In this document: piece after piece, positions 38,851 through 46,602 of the stretch
How the letters are laid out: every line of letters begins with the position of its first letter
How positions within the stretch are numbered: position 1 is the first letter of the stretch
Source: Sphingomonas jeddahensis
GTDB lineage: Bacteria; Pseudomonadota; Alphaproteobacteria; Sphingomonadales; Sphingomonadaceae
Length of the DNA: 64,000 bases
Assembly (NCBI RefSeq): GCF_001981525.1
Contig: NZ_MPSB01000006.1
Span: 1 to 64,000, forward strand
Direction: 5' to 3'
Position numbers and translations under genes: made by a program
Notes under the pieces: model-generated
What the model was told of the DNA's origin: nothing
Databases searched by the model: none
The model's input: only the letters and a program-made list of their open reading frames with translations

Positions 38851-39396
38851 TTAGCGCGGCGTCAGCCCGCGACGTAGCAGGTCGAGCGCATCGGCAAGAT
38901 CCTCCTCCACCGCATCGGTCACCTGCTTGTCGACGAGAAAGCCGGACATCATTCGCATCGCAACCAGCAGGTGGCGCGGCGTCGCGTCGGTGCGCAACTC
39001 GCCAGCCGCGATCGCGTGCGCCACCGCCGGCGCGAACATGACCTCCAGCCGCCGGCCCAGCGCGGTGAACGTGACCAGCGCCTCGCCCGACAGATGCATG
39101 TCGAGCCGCAATCGTGTGAACAGGTGCCACGAAGGCAGCGCCTCGCGTACCATTAGCGGCAGCAGTTCGGCGATCGGCAGGGTCGGATCGAACCGTTCCT
39201 CCAATCGCATGATCTGCCGCTCGAAGATGGCAAAGGCAAGGTCGAGCCGGTCCTTGAAGTTGCGATACAGCGTGCCGCGGCCCACGCCGGCGCGCGCGGC
39301 GATTTCCTCCAGCGGCACGCCGAAGCCGTTTGCCTCGAAACAGGCCGCTGCCGCCTCCAGCAGTGCCTCCCGCCGTTCGCGCGCATCACGCCGCAT
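38851..39396 (-). CDS. TetR-family transcriptional regulator
   Basis: This 181-residue regulator has an N-terminal helix-turn-helix (VPLEEIAARAGVGRGTLYRN near residue 27) and a C-terminal ligand domain of about 130 residues. It is convergent with and adjacent to the efflux operon, so it probably represses those genes and responds to pump substrates. The start ATG at 39396 gives MRRDARERRE, the normal N-terminus for the family; the frame is open further upstream but has no similarity there. Confidence 0.88.
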   Translation of the reverse strand: MRRDARERREALLEAAAACFEANGFGVPLEEIAARAGVGRGTLYRNFKDRLDLAFAIFERQIMRLEERFDPTLPIAELLPLMVREALPSWHLFTRLRLDMHLSGEALVTFTALGRRLEVMFAPAVAHAIAAGELRTDATPRHLLVAMRMMSGFLVDKQVTDAVEEDLADALDLLRRGLTPR

Positions 39397-39538
39397 CGCG
39401 GCGACTTTTGGTCCAGGGCGCGTCCATGCCCGCTGCTTATCCGCGGCGTGCTCGACAAGGCAACTGCCGGCGGGTCCGAAAGCCCAGGGTGCATCCCGGC
39501 TGCGGGCATGATATGTTCCACGGGTGAGTGCTTCAGTT

Positions 39539-40378
39539 ATGTCGATCGTTGCACCGATCGCGCCCGATTTCGTCGTCATCGATGTAGAGACGGCATGCGC
39601 GCGGGTCAGCAGCATCTGCCAGGTAGGCATCGTCGGCTTCCGCGGCGGCGTTGAGGTCTTCGCCTATGAAACCCTGGTCGATCCCTGTGACGAATTCGCG
39701 CCGTTCAACACACGGATACACGGGCTTTGCGCCGATCATGTGATGAACCAGCCAACCTTTGCCGATGTGCATGCGACGATTGACGCGCATCTCGGCGGAC
39801 GGATCACCGTTGCGCATTCCAGCTTCGACAAGGGCGCGCTCGCCGCTGCCTGCCGGGTGCACGACCGGCATGCGATCGAGGCGACGTGGCTAGACAGCGT
39901 GCGCATCGCCAAGCGCGCCTGGCCGGATCTTCCCAGCCATCGGCTGAACGCGCTCGCGCGGTTCCTCGGCCTGAAGCATCGCCACCATGATGCGCTGAGC
40001 GATGCGCGCGCTGCCGGCATGGTGGTGGTGCGTGCCATGGATCACACCGGGATCGATCTCGCGGGGTGGCTGCAGCCGGTGAAACAAAGCGTCGCCGCGC
40101 CCAAGCCGGCGCCCGAAGGGCCGCTCAAGGGACAGCGGATCGCGATCCTTGGTGCGCCCCGGCACGGGCCGCTCGCCGCGTCGCTGGCAGCAGCAGGCGG
40201 GCGCGTCGTGGCGTCGGTTGGAAACAGCACCACCTTGCTGGTGATAAGCAACGACCAGCCCTACGGCCGCTTCGTTCATGCCAGCCCAGCGTACAAGCGT
40301 GCCGAGGAACTGCGATCGACAGGCCGACCGATCGAGATCGTGGGCGAGAACGAGATGCGCCGCCGGCTGGGGGCCTAA
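39539..40378 (+). CDS. DnaQ-like exonuclease with C-terminal BRCT domain
   Basis: This 279-residue protein resembles the epsilon-subunit exonuclease family: FVVIDVETAC (motif I, near residue 12), HSSFDKGAL (motif II, near 95) and HRHHDALSDARAAG (motif III, near 150). From about residue 190 (LKGQRIAILGAPRHGPLAAS) the sequence resembles a BRCT domain, as in several stand-alone repair exonucleases and NAD-dependent ligases. Likely role: trimming 3' ends in DNA repair. The ATG at 39539 is preferred; a GTG five codons upstream is possible. Confidence 0.85.
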   Translation: MSIVAPIAPDFVVIDVETACARVSSICQVGIVGFRGGVEVFAYETLVDPCDEFAPFNTRIHGLCADHVMNQPTFADVHATIDAHLGGRITVAHSSFDKGALAAACRVHDRHAIEATWLDSVRIAKRAWPDLPSHRLNALARFLGLKHRHHDALSDARAAGMVVVRAMDHTGIDLAGWLQPVKQSVAAPKPAPEGPLKGQRIAILGAPRHGPLAASLAAAGGRVVASVGNSTTLLVISNDQPYGRFVHASPAYKRAEELRSTGRPIEIVGENEMRRRLGA

Positions 40379-40420
40379 CCATCAGCGGTGCTGTTCACCG
40401 GCTTTATGGGCATTGCTTCA

Positions 40421-40445
40421 GGAACATGGACGCTGGCGTATCGTT
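40421..40445 (+). promoter_or_regulatory. EcfG-type (general stress response) promoter
   Basis: GGAAC at 40421-40425 and CGTT at 40442-40445, separated by 16 bases, match the alphaproteobacterial EcfG sigma-factor consensus GGAAC-N16/17-CGTT exactly. It lies 26 bases before the hemerythrin start codon, a normal promoter distance. This suggests stress-induced expression. Confidence 0.72.
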
Positions 40446-40471
40446 GCTTCCCCCGAACCAGGAGACGAGCA

Positions 40472-41044
40472 ATGGTGGCCTTGAACGATGCGAGCAATTC
40501 GGGTGGCTTCGGGCCGACTCTGGCGATCGGGGCCGCAGCGGGCGTCGCGATAGGGCTCGCCGCCAATTTGCTCCGCAAGGCGGCGGTGCAGGGGCCGACC
40601 GCAATGGCTGGCAATTGGGATGTCGCTCTCGCCGCCGAGCATGCCGCCGCGCTCAAGATTTTCGACCTCATTGAGCAGACGGATCAGGACGACACCGGCA
40701 AGCGTTCGACGTTGCTGATGCAGCTGAAGCACGCCGTCGGTAAGCACGCGTTCCAGGAAGAGAACGTCATTTACACCATGATGCGTGATCACGGCCTGAC
40801 GGAGAGTGCCGATCACCTCAATCACGAGCACGGGTACGTGAAGCAATATTTCTTCGACCTGACCGAGATGGCGAAGGACGACCCGGCCTGGCTCCCCAAA
40901 GTGAAGGAATTCCGGGCCATGATCGAAAGCCATATGCGCGAGGAAGAGAAAGACCTCTTCCCGCGGCTGCGGTCAAAGCTGTCCGATGAGCAGAACAAGC
41001 ATGTAACTGCGGCGATGAACAAGGAAGGATTCAAACTGGCCTGA
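40472..41044 (+). CDS. Membrane-anchored hemerythrin-domain protein
   Basis: This 190-residue protein has a predicted transmembrane helix at about residues 10-32 (LAIGAAAGVAIGLAAN) followed by a hemerythrin four-helix bundle. Iron ligands are placed by AAEHAAALKIFDLIE, KHAFQEENVIY, NHEHGYVKQYF and IESHMREEEKDLFPRL. Hemerythrins bind oxygen, nitric oxide or iron. The membrane anchor and the EcfG-type promoter point to a role in oxidative or nitrosative stress. The start ATG at 40472 has AGGAG seven bases upstream; an upstream extension of the frame overlaps the promoter and is not used. Confidence 0.88.
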   Translation: MVALNDASNSGGFGPTLAIGAAAGVAIGLAANLLRKAAVQGPTAMAGNWDVALAAEHAAALKIFDLIEQTDQDDTGKRSTLLMQLKHAVGKHAFQEENVIYTMMRDHGLTESADHLNHEHGYVKQYFFDLTEMAKDDPAWLPKVKEFRAMIESHMREEEKDLFPRLRSKLSDEQNKHVTAAMNKEGFKLA

Positions 41045-41134
41045 CCGGCTGTTAGATCAGGCCGCCGTCCGGGCTCGGCTTTCCGGACAGGTAAGCTGGC
41101 GTGGCGTCGTTGAGTCGTTTGGCGGCTAGCTTCG

Positions 41135-41965
41135 CTACGACGAGCCCAAGCTGTCTTCATCCATGAACCGGAGGATTGCTGACTGGCTGCCGCTAGCCAT
41201 CATGGTTCCGTCCTCTGCGAACATGTGGATTGCGCCATGCCCGAAGCCGCGCGCCGCCGCGCTGATCCGCACATCGCAAAGAACCCATTGGGTCGGCACG
41301 ATCCGCGCCACCCGAAGTGTGTTGTCGAGGCTGTTTCCGCCGCCTCGGCGCCCAAACGCCGCAGCTAGCCCGGACGGCACGAAGTCGGCGAATAGCGCCA
41401 GCATGCTGGCGTCGATCGGCGCTTCTTCCTTGGGCCGCATCCACAAAACCATGCGGCCGTCGTCAGACGGCGTACCGTTACGCGGCCCTGCACCGTAGCG
41501 GCCCTGCGCCATGCGAACGTCGAGGCGGCTCATCAGCGCCGCGTCCTGTACCGGCCACAAGGGCTGCGGCGAGCATTCGCCTGGGGGTGGCATGTCGGGT
41601 GGCGGCTTGACCCACTGCCCGGACGGCAGGTTATCGCGATCACCCAAGGCTGCGTTGACGGCGAGGATCGGCTTGCCGCCGCTGGACGCGACCACCCGCA
41701 CCTGACTGATGTTGCGGCCACCCGAAAGCACATCGACCACGAAGTCCAGCGTGTCGCCGACCCGCGCGTAGGAGATGAACTGGGCGCTCGACCACACGAC
41801 ATTGCGTCCGGTTGCCCGCTCAGCAGCAATCGTGGCTGCTGCAAGGCCGACGCCGCCGAACATGAAGACGTTGCCTGGCGGGCCGACGCAGACCTGATCG
41901 GTGATGGCCAGGCGGAACAGCGCCGCGTCCGGCGTATCTTCGACGTTGAGGAAGGGGCGACACAT
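41135..41965 (-). CDS. Acyl-CoA thioesterase-like (double hotdog) protein
   Basis: This 276-residue protein resembles TesB-type thioesterases with two hotdog folds. The first half includes [21 protein letters not shown] near residue 38 and SYARVGDTLDFVVDV, and the second half includes SLDNTLRVARIVPTQWVLCD near residue 215 and AARGFGHGAIHMFAEDG, the usual terminal signature. It would hydrolyse acyl-CoA esters in the cytoplasm. The specific substrate is unknown, and no fatty acid genes are nearby. Confidence 0.82.
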   Translation of the reverse strand: MCRPFLNVEDTPDAALFRLAITDQVCVGPPGNVFMFGGVGLAAATIAAERATGRNVVWSSAQFISYARVGDTLDFVVDVLSGGRNISQVRVVASSGGKPILAVNAALGDRDNLPSGQWVKPPPDMPPPGECSPQPLWPVQDAALMSRLDVRMAQGRYGAGPRNGTPSDDGRMVLWMRPKEEAPIDASMLALFADFVPSGLAAAFGRRGGGNSLDNTLRVARIVPTQWVLCDVRISAAARGFGHGAIHMFAEDGTMMASGSQSAILRFMDEDSLGSS

Positions 41966-42051
41966 ACGCCGACGTTCACAGGTTCGGCGGCGCCTGTCTA
42001 GCTGGCGAGGGTGCGCCGCGGCCGGGCCAGAGCGATGCCGGCCCCTGACGC

Positions 42052-42165
42052 TTACTGATAGCCGCCGTTGTTCTCGCGCTCCTCTGCGGCGTCCTCCTGA
42101 ACTTTTTCCATTTCCTCGGCTTCGTCGGCCTGGTCTGGCGTGTTCTGTTCGGGATCGTTCATCAT
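42052..42165 (-). CDS. Small acidic protein, 37 residues
   Basis: A very short but well-formed gene: AGGAG six bases before ATG at 42165 (ATGATG), then 37 codons ending in TAA. The product is strongly acidic and rich in Glu, Asp, Asn and Gln, opening MMNDPEQNTPDQADE and ending in ENNGGYQ. It has no hydrophobic core or membrane segment, so it is probably unstructured. It follows a second tiny gene by 15 bases. No family is recognised. Confidence 0.68.
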   Translation of the reverse strand: MMNDPEQNTPDQADEAEEMEKVQEDAAEERENNGGYQ

Positions 42166-42180
42166 CTCACGCTCCTGTTA

Positions 42181-42321
42181 TCAGGCAAAGTCGCCCAGCT
42201 TCTCGGCATCATCCTCGGGCAAACCATGCTCGTCCGGCAGGCCGCCCGGACCGCCGACGCCCGGGTCGGTGAACATGTCGTCCGGATCGGGCTGGTTGCC
42301 TGGCACAGGTGAGGGGCCCAT
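42181..42321 (-). CDS. Small Pro/Asp/Gly-rich protein, 46 residues
   Basis: AGGAG sits six bases before the ATG at 42321; the frame runs 46 codons to tandem stops (TGA TAA). The product begins MGPSPVPGNQPDPDD and ends in AEKLGDFA; it is acidic, proline- and glycine-rich and probably unfolded. It is the first gene of a two-gene mini-operon with the 37-residue protein. Upstream, GGACA-N17-CGTT on the minus strand (42378-42403) is a weak match to an EcfG promoter. No family is recognised. Confidence 0.66.
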   Translation of the reverse strand: MGPSPVPGNQPDPDDMFTDPGVGGPGGLPDEHGLPEDDAEKLGDFA

Positions 42322-42416
42322 GATCATCTCCTGCTCGCGTCACGCCTTGCTGGCACCGACGTGCGATGCAGGAGGGTAACGCCCAACAAGCCTCCATGTG
42401 TCCGGAAGTATCGGGC

Positions 42417-43478
42417 CTAAGCCTGGGCTTCCTGCCGTTGCTCGGTCAGTATCTGCCAGCCGGTGATAAACAGGGCGCCGGCCAGCGGCCCGATCACGAT
42501 CCCGCCGAGCCCCAGCAGATCGATCCCGCCAAGCGTCGTCACCAGCACCAGCCAGTCCGGTATGCCGGTGTCCCGCCCGACCAGGATCGGCCGCAGGATA
42601 TTGTCGGCCAGGCCGATCACGAGAACACCGGAAAGCACAACTACCATTGCCTGCCAGATCGCCCCGGTCGCCAGCAGATAGATTGCTACCGGGCCCCAGA
42701 TGATCGCTGGTCCGATCGCCGGCAGCAGCGCGGCAATCGCCATCAGCATGCCCCACAGGATGGCCGCCGGAAGCCCGACGATCGCGAAGGTGGCCGCGCC
42801 CAAAGCGCCTTGCACCAGCGCAACCACGCCCGATCCCTTGATCGTCGCGCGGACGACCGCGACGAACTTGTCTGCAAGCCGCTCCGCAACGTCCGGCTGA
42901 AGCGGCAGCGCTTCGACGATGGCTGGGCCGATACGTTCCCCGTCTCGAAGCAGGAAGAATGTCACGTATAGCGCGACACCGAAAGAGAGCAGGAAGGCCG
43001 CAGCGTTTGCGCCGATGGAGAAGGCACGCTGTGCCAGCGAGGTGGCCGAACTGCTCATCGCTTGCGAGATCCGTGTCTGCGCCCGTTCAAAGCTGTTGAA
43101 CCCGGCGCCGTCGAGCAATCCTTGGAGCCTCTGCGGCAGCGCGTCGTGAACCTGCTGGAAATATAGCGCGAAGTTGATCTGTCCCGAACGCATGCGATTG
43201 TACACGCCCGTGGCCTGATCGACGACCAGGCTGGCGATGATCATCGCCGGGATCACCACCGCCACCGTGATGATGAGCAGCGTGATCGCAGCCGCGAGGT
43301 TCCGCCGACCGGGCCAGCGCGCCAACATGCGTTGAAACAGCGGCTGGAAGAGGATGGCCGCCAGCGCTGCCGATAACAGCGCACCCAGGAAGCTGAACAC
43401 GGTGGCGATCAACGCAATCGTGATAAGGGCAAGGAAGGCGATCAGGCCGCCATTTTCTATGCGTCTGCGTGCAAGCAT
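42417..43478 (-). CDS. AI-2E family transporter (PerM/TqsA-type)
   Basis: This 353-residue membrane protein has about eight hydrophobic segments, opening GGLIAFLALITIALIATVFS, with the conserved C-terminal block LPAAILWGMLMAIAALLPAI near residue 245 and GPVAIYLLATGAIWQAMVVV after it. Members include the autoinducer-2 exporter TqsA and Na+/H+ antiporters, so the substrate is uncertain. The start is the ATG at 43478 with GGGGGG upstream. On the minus strand, GGAAC-N17-CGGT at 43563-43588 is a near match to the EcfG consensus. Confidence 0.88.
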   Translation of the reverse strand: MLARRRIENGGLIAFLALITIALIATVFSFLGALLSAALAAILFQPLFQRMLARWPGRRNLAAAITLLIITVAVVIPAMIIASLVVDQATGVYNRMRSGQINFALYFQQVHDALPQRLQGLLDGAGFNSFERAQTRISQAMSSSATSLAQRAFSIGANAAAFLLSFGVALYVTFFLLRDGERIGPAIVEALPLQPDVAERLADKFVAVVRATIKGSGVVALVQGALGAATFAIVGLPAAILWGMLMAIAALLPAIGPAIIWGPVAIYLLATGAIWQAMVVVLSGVLVIGLADNILRPILVGRDTGIPDWLVLVTTLGGIDLLGLGGIVIGPLAGALFITGWQILTEQRQEAQA

Positions 43479-43742
43479 CGTCCCCCCTGCCACGGCGAGT
43501 TCCGGCAGCTGCGCTTGGCACATCCAAGGATCCTACCGGAAGAAGCAAGCGCGCGTTTTGGCACCGCCGACCGCATGTGGCCAGTTCCAAGCCCCGCTTC
43601 CCTGTTTGCGAGATGAAGAAGCGGAAAAAAGCTGGCACCGCCCTTCGCGATCCCGTGGCATCCTGCTGCGCAGCCGGCCCGTTCAGCGCCCGTTACACCG
43701 CAGCGATCAACGAGCGGGTCCTTGAGGCAGGAGACGCACCGC

Positions 43743-44435
43743 ATGAACAATCCCACCCGCAGATCGCTTCTGCTCGGCGCTGGCCTGGCCGTGCCGCTGC
43801 TGCTCCTTCCGGCGTGCGCCACGACCGGCCTCGATGGCGGCATGGCCGAAGGATTGCGCCGCCTTCTGGCCATCTCCAGCGAACGCGCGCTGACGCGTTT
43901 GGTCGCGGACAATGGCTTTCTCAACGATCCGGAAGCTCGCATCACCTTCCCGGCCGAGCTCAACGATCGCTCAACGGCGGTGCTTGGCGCGCTGCTGGGA
44001 TCAGCGCCGGTGCGGCGACAACTATCTCTGGCGATCAACCGCGCCGCCGGCGAAGCTGCGGATCGGGCGGCGCCGTTGATCTATGACTCGATTCGTTCGC
44101 TCACCTTCTCCGACGCACTCGGCATTGTGCGCGGCGGCCCCACCGCGGCCACAACCTACCTCGAGCGATCGATCGGAGATCGGATCATCGACGCTATGTT
44201 CCCGGAGGTCGGCGGCGCGCTCCGCCAGTTCGACGGCAACTCGCTTCTCGGGCCGGTGTTGGGCGCAGCCACCGGGATCAACATCGCGGGCATCCAACGC
44301 ACCGTGACCGACCAGGCTGCCCGCGGGCTATGGCGTGCTATCGGGCGAGAGGAGGCAGCTATCCGCACCAGGCCCGCCAGCGCGGGCGATTCACTTGTCG
44401 AGGCGGTCCTGAACGGCAGCCGGCTGATCGGCTGA
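43743..44435 (+). CDS. DUF4197 lipoprotein
   Basis: This 230-residue lipoprotein has a signal with twin arginine (TRRSLLLGAG) and a lipobox LLLPACATTG (cysteine about residue 25). The remainder matches DUF4197: GLRRLLAISSERALTRLV near residue 40, then DALGIVRGGPTAATTYLE near 125 and FPEVGGALRQF near 155. The domain has no known function. AGGAG lies eight bases before the ATG at 43743. The twin arginine is close to the hydrophobic core, so Tat export is possible. Confidence 0.85.
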   Translation: MNNPTRRSLLLGAGLAVPLLLLPACATTGLDGGMAEGLRRLLAISSERALTRLVADNGFLNDPEARITFPAELNDRSTAVLGALLGSAPVRRQLSLAINRAAGEAADRAAPLIYDSIRSLTFSDALGIVRGGPTAATTYLERSIGDRIIDAMFPEVGGALRQFDGNSLLGPVLGAATGINIAGIQRTVTDQAARGLWRAIGREEAAIRTRPASAGDSLVEAVLNGSRLIG

Positions 44436-44541
44436 ATCACGCCGGGCCTTGGCCTGCTGTGGCATTCCGCTTTGGCATAACGAAGACTGTGAAGCCGAAG
44501 CGGCCGTCGGCGCGTTGAGGGCGAACATGAAGGAGAGCTCC

Positions 44542-44706
44542 ATGTCCGATCACAAGCCTAGCGAACCGAAGCCAAGTGACTTCAAGGAAACCGCGCAGCG
44601 CAGCCAGGACGCGAATATCGCCGACGAAGGCGCTGCCTACCAGAACGCCTCTCAGCCCAAAGAGGGTGGGTCTGACGAGACGGAGAGCGAAGGGCATCCG
44701 AGCTGA
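44542..44706 (+). CDS. Small hydrophilic protein, 54 residues
   Basis: AGGAGAGCTCC precedes the ATG at 44542, then 54 codons end in TGA. The product is highly polar (MSDHKPSEPKPSDFKETAQR, then acidic and Ser/Gly-rich), with no cysteine, tryptophan or hydrophobic stretch, typical of disordered stress-related proteins. An in-frame ATG five codons upstream is less well placed. No family is recognised. It lies downstream of the DUF4197 gene by about 100 bases. Confidence 0.6.
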   Translation: MSDHKPSEPKPSDFKETAQRSQDANIADEGAAYQNASQPKEGGSDETESEGHPS

Positions 44707-44845
44707 CCGGCATTGATCGTCCGGGGTAGGTGATAGCCACCTACGAGGGGCTTCGGTCGGCCGATTGGCACCCCTGGTCAAGCACCCACTTTGCGGGCCA
44801 GCGATATGGCAGGCTGCCTGATCGCCGGCGCGAAAGAGCGCGACA

Positions 44846-45934
44846 TCAGACACGGGTGGCGCGTGCCAGTAGCGGCAACAGGGTGGGGGACAGATGCGCC
44901 AGGCGCATCGCGAGTGAAGCAAGCCACGGCCGTTCGCCGGCATGCCAGGCAGCGGCGGCGATTCCGATGGGGCGCTGCAATCGTGCGGCGAACTGTTGCT
45001 GGAACGATACGGCCGCTCCAGGTCCGCCGGCTCGGTAGGCGTCGGTCGCGGCCAGTGCGCTGGCGAGCGCGATCGCCATTCCCTCGCCGGCCAGCGAGGG
45101 AATGACGCCGGCCTGGTCGCCAAGCCGGAAGATGCCCGCCGTGCTCGCGGTCGCGCGCCAGCCGTAAGGCACGTTCGCGACTGCATCGACCAAGCTGTTC
45201 GGTGCGCGCAGCGCCAGCCGTTCGCCAAGCGCCGGCTGCTCGCCCGCCAGCATGTCGAGCAGCCGTTCCGGCGTTCCGGCCGCCTGAAGGCGAGACCGAC
45301 GCACCGCCATGCACAGGTTGCCGCTGCCGTCCTCCTGCCGGACCAGCCCGGCATAACCGCCCTTCATCAGATGCAATTCGATGGCATCGCCGACCAGGCG
45401 CTCCAACGCTCTGCCCGGGGCGAGGCGGACCCGCAGCCCGAGCGTCGGATCCTCGCCGCGTGCTTCCGGCGGGCGAGCCAGTCCACGCGTGTCGTGCTTG
45501 CCGCTGGCAAGAAACAGCGCGTCGGCTCGGACGCACGCACCGTCATCCAGCCGAGCTACGCCGTCTGCGACGCCCCGAACACCGAGCCCGCGCTCGATCA
45601 CCGCGCCGGCGCTCGCGGCGGCGGCCAGCAACACGGTATCGAGCCGCCGCCGCGACACAGCGCGGGCGGGCGAGGGCAGCGGCGCCTCCGCTACGGCGTC
45701 ACGGGTCACCAACCGTACGCGCATCACGGTCTCGGCGTTCAGCGTCTCGGGAGCAACGCCGAGACGTTTCAGCATCCCCAGCATGTGCCAACTCATAAAC
45801 CCGCCGCACAGCGCATCGCCGGTTTCGCGCGTCCGTTCGACGAGCAGGTGCGGCATGCCAGCTCGGGCGAGCTGAAGCGCCAGCGTGGCTCCGGCGGGGC
45901 CTCCGCCGACGATCAGTGCCGGCGTTCGACGCAT
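44846..45934 (-). CDS. FAD-dependent oxidoreductase (geranylgeranyl reductase-like)
   Basis: This 362-residue flavoprotein opens with LIVGGGPAGATLALQLARAG and carries the FAD-closing motif GDQAGVIPSLAGEGMAIAL near residue 285, as in the geranylgeranyl reductase / aromatic hydroxylase superfamily. Such enzymes hydroxylate or reduce polyketide and isoprenoid rings. It is the last gene of a three-gene run with a type III polyketide synthase and a methyltransferase, so it probably oxidises the polyketide. It overlaps the methyltransferase by 22 bases. Confidence 0.85.
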   Translation of the reverse strand: MRRTPALIVGGGPAGATLALQLARAGMPHLLVERTRETGDALCGGFMSWHMLGMLKRLGVAPETLNAETVMRVRLVTRDAVAEAPLPSPARAVSRRRLDTVLLAAAASAGAVIERGLGVRGVADGVARLDDGACVRADALFLASGKHDTRGLARPPEARGEDPTLGLRVRLAPGRALERLVGDAIELHLMKGGYAGLVRQEDGSGNLCMAVRRSRLQAAGTPERLLDMLAGEQPALGERLALRAPNSLVDAVANVPYGWRATASTAGIFRLGDQAGVIPSLAGEGMAIALASALAATDAYRAGGPGAAVSFQQQFAARLQRPIGIAAAAWHAGERPWLASLAMRLAHLSPTLLPLLARATRV

Positions 45935-46602
45935 AACCGAAAGGGGAAAACGCGGAACACGCGTGTGTCGACGATCCCGGCCTCCGTCAGCAGCGCGTCC
46001 CAGTCCGCCGGTCGAAACGAACGGGCGATCGACACCGCGCCGTCGTGACGAACGATGGGATGCCACCGCGCGATCCACGCCAGCAGCGGGTAGCCGCGAT
46101 AAGCGATTGGATGACGCATCAGGTCATTGACGAACCATCCTGCTGCCGCATGCGCCTCCATGAAGCGCAAGAAAGCGATCAACTGGTCATGAGTCATGTG
46201 GTGCGCGACGAGGCTGGATATGATCACGTCCCACTTCTGGTCGGCCAGATCGGCATAATCCCCCGTGATCCAACGGATGCGCGACCCTGCCGGCGTGTGT
46301 TGGCGCGCTGCCGCCTCGCTGCGGGGATTGAGATCAACCCCGACCAGATCCGCTAGGAGGCGCTGCCGGGTGGCCCAGCGCTCGACGCGGCGCAGCATGT
46401 CGCCATCCCCGAACCCGACGTCCAGAATGCGCAGACGGGATCGGCCGCGCGCGATGCGGTTCAAGAAGGCGAGCGTCGGTCGCGCGGCGAGCGTCACTGC
46501 GTTCACGCGGGCGAGATCCGCCACGACCGCGGCATAAACCGCCGGGTCGAGATCGTCGGCGTCCATCAGCTCGACGGCATTGCGTCGCGCGGCGAGGCTC
46601 AC
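45913..46602 (-). CDS. Class I SAM-dependent methyltransferase
   Basis: This 229-residue protein has a Rossmann methyltransferase fold: motif I ILDVGFGDGDML near residue 60, an acidic residue at the end of strand 2 (LVGVDLNPR), and SSLVAHHMTHDQL near 130. It probably methylates the polyketide product of the overlapping upstream gene (four-base overlap), on oxygen or carbon. The substrate cannot be read from sequence. Confidence 0.87.
   Translation of the reverse strand: MSLAARRNAVELMDADDLDPAVYAAVVADLARVNAVTLAARPTLAFLNRIARGRSRLRILDVGFGDGDMLRRVERWATRQRLLADLVGVDLNPRSEAAARQHTPAGSRIRWITGDYADLADQKWDVIISSLVAHHMTHDQLIAFLRFMEAHAAAGWFVNDLMRHPIAYRGYPLLAWIARWHPIVRHDGAVSIARSFRPADWDALLTEAGIVDTRVFRVFPFRLCVERRH

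Noticed and set aside
43563..43588. GGAAC-N17-CGGT as an EcfG promoter for the AI-2E transporter
   Set aside because: The -10 deviates from CGTT and the site is about 85 bases from the start codon; kept only as a remark in the gene entry.
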